A stretch of 64,000 nucleotides of DNA from Scenedesmus sp. ARA3 (taxonomy: Eukaryota > Chlorophyta > Chlorophyceae > Sphaeropleales > Scenedesmaceae), in contig RWJK01000270.1 of the NCBI GenBank assembly GCA_004335835.1, positions 22,677 through 86,676 on the forward strand, given 5' to 3'. Shown here piece after piece: positions 63,119-64,000 of this stretch. Positions within the stretch are counted from its first letter, which is position 1, and every line of letters begins with the position of its first letter. The position numbers were made by a program, and so were the translations under genes. The notes beneath the pieces are model-generated. The model was not told where the DNA came from. It saw only the letters and a list, made by a program, of their open reading frames with translations, and searched no databases.

Positions 63119-63355
63119 GCGTGAGAGTGCGGCCCTATGGGTCCCCAGCTGCAGAGCATCAAGGCCACAGTGCCTGGCTCTCAACTGAGTGAGGGGAGCG
63201 CAGCTGGTGCTCTTGGGCCTGCCACATCCTGCGCTGACAGAGACACAGCACAGCATGTAGCTGCATGTTGCTAAGGCGTGTGAGGCACCAATAGTTCATC
63301 AGCGTACAGAGTGTCACACGGTGTGCGGCAGAAACCAGGCAAAACTTCAAGTCAA

Positions 63356-63600
63356 TGGGCGCATCACTGGGCAACCATTCAGTGGGCAACCAGATAGTCG
63401 GCAACCATATAGTGGGCAGCCATCCCGTTTGCGGCTGGTTGTGCATTGGGCAACCTTTCACTGCGCAACTTTCTACTGGGCAGCTTTCTCATGGGTACCA
63501 CCATCTTGTGGGTCACCACCTAGTGGGCAACCATTCACTGTGCAGCTGCCCGCTGGGCAACCGTCAACTGGGGAACCATCTCCAGCAGCTGGCCATGGCG
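63356..63600. repeat. Degenerate 15-bp minisatellite
   Basis: Repeats of GTGGGCAACCAT plus three variable bases, best preserved at 63364-63424 and again near 63525-63600. Because the period is a multiple of three, several frames stay open and mimic a repeat protein. Confidence 0.8.
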
Positions 63601-63866
63601 CGGCTGACGCCCTCTCTGCCGCGCTGGCACACGGCGGTTGGCAAGTACCCCGATACCTGATCCCCTGACTGAGTGGACAGCAGCCCTCTCCATTGAGCAC
63701 CTGCATGGCATCGTCATGCACTGTCAAGGCCAGAGCTTTTTGCAGGATGTGAACTGCGCCTTTTGCATTTCCTGCTCCACAAATGGGTATGCCACCTCGC
63801 CAGGTGGACATGTCTTGAAGCATCATTGGACCGTGCATCCTGATGACAGGATCCTGTCACAAACCA

Positions 63867-63906
63867 CCGCTCATAAGTACTGTAGACCGCTCATAAGTAC
63901 TGTAAA
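63867..63906. repeat. 20-bp tandem direct repeat
   Basis: CCGCTCATAAGTACTGTA occurs twice with a 20-bp period, at 63867 and 63887. Confidence 0.95.
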
Positions 63907-64000
63907 CAATTGTCTGGGTGATGCTGTCAAAGGCACACACTCCTGCATTTTGCGTGCCGGGGTCAATAGATAGGCAATACTTTCCAGGAGGTTGGGGGTT

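Larger units (their letters stand above)
63119..64000. other. 3' flank with degenerate tandem repeats
   Basis: No gene recognised. It contains the 15-bp minisatellite at 63356-63600 and a 20-bp direct repeat at 63867-63906. Confidence 0.5.

Overview
This is a nuclear contig of a eukaryote, most likely a chlorophyte green alga. The genes are packed with short GT-AG introns. The coding strand is dense in CAG/AGC/GCA runs that encode poly-Gln, poly-Ser and poly-Ala. Several stop codons are followed by TGTAA, the usual green-algal polyadenylation signal. The gene set also fits an alga: a plant-type threonine deaminase with two ACT domains, an SRPK, an SCC2 cohesin loader, a SPOC protein, and secreted low-complexity cell-surface proteins. 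Ranking the order (for example Sphaeropleales or Chlamydomonadales) would be guesswork. No CRISPR, prokaryotic operon, rRNA, tRNA or intact transposon was seen.

Layout. 125-1021 (-): 5' part of an unrecognised gene that runs off the left edge. 1425-13065 (+): SCC2/NIPBL-type cohesin loader, 27 exons. 13883-14688 (+): small secreted Cys-rich protein. 16663-23320 (-): Tudor-like/TFIIS-central/SPOC protein. 23768-29324 (+): threonine deaminase. 30576-33335 (+): mitochondrial-carrier-family protein. 34759-39568 (+): secreted periplasmic-binding-like protein. 41932-45324 (+): sulfotransferase-like membrane protein. 48671-52129 (-): GH79 glycoside hydrolase. 52577-55285 (+): CCHC/PSP (ZCCHC8-like) protein. 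55670-60763 (+): SRPK kinase. 61771-63118 (+): secreted DAPG-hydrolase-like protein. The exon models were assembled by hand. In every complete gene the splice phases close and the total coding length is an exact multiple of three, which is strong internal support.

Three head-to-head pairs share short intergenic regions: 403 bp (unknown gene/SCC2), 447 bp (SPOC/threonine deaminase) and 447 bp (GH79/ZCCHC8-like). Functions are mixed. Chromatin and RNA processing are represented by SCC2, the SPOC protein, the ZCCHC8-like protein and SRPK. Metabolism is represented by threonine deaminase and the carrier. The cell surface is represented by the Cys-rich protein, binding protein, sulfotransferase, GH79 and DAPG-hydrolase-like protein.

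The most unusual signal is a recurrent class of intronic or flanking 'exon-edge echoes'. These are diverged partial copies of an exon end, usually with its splice site, placed about 80-200 bp from the real edge. I found them in five genes (SCC2, SPOC, threonine deaminase, carrier, binding protein). I am not aware of this being described as a systematic feature of an algal genome. A second pattern is (CTG)n runs directly before many splice acceptors.
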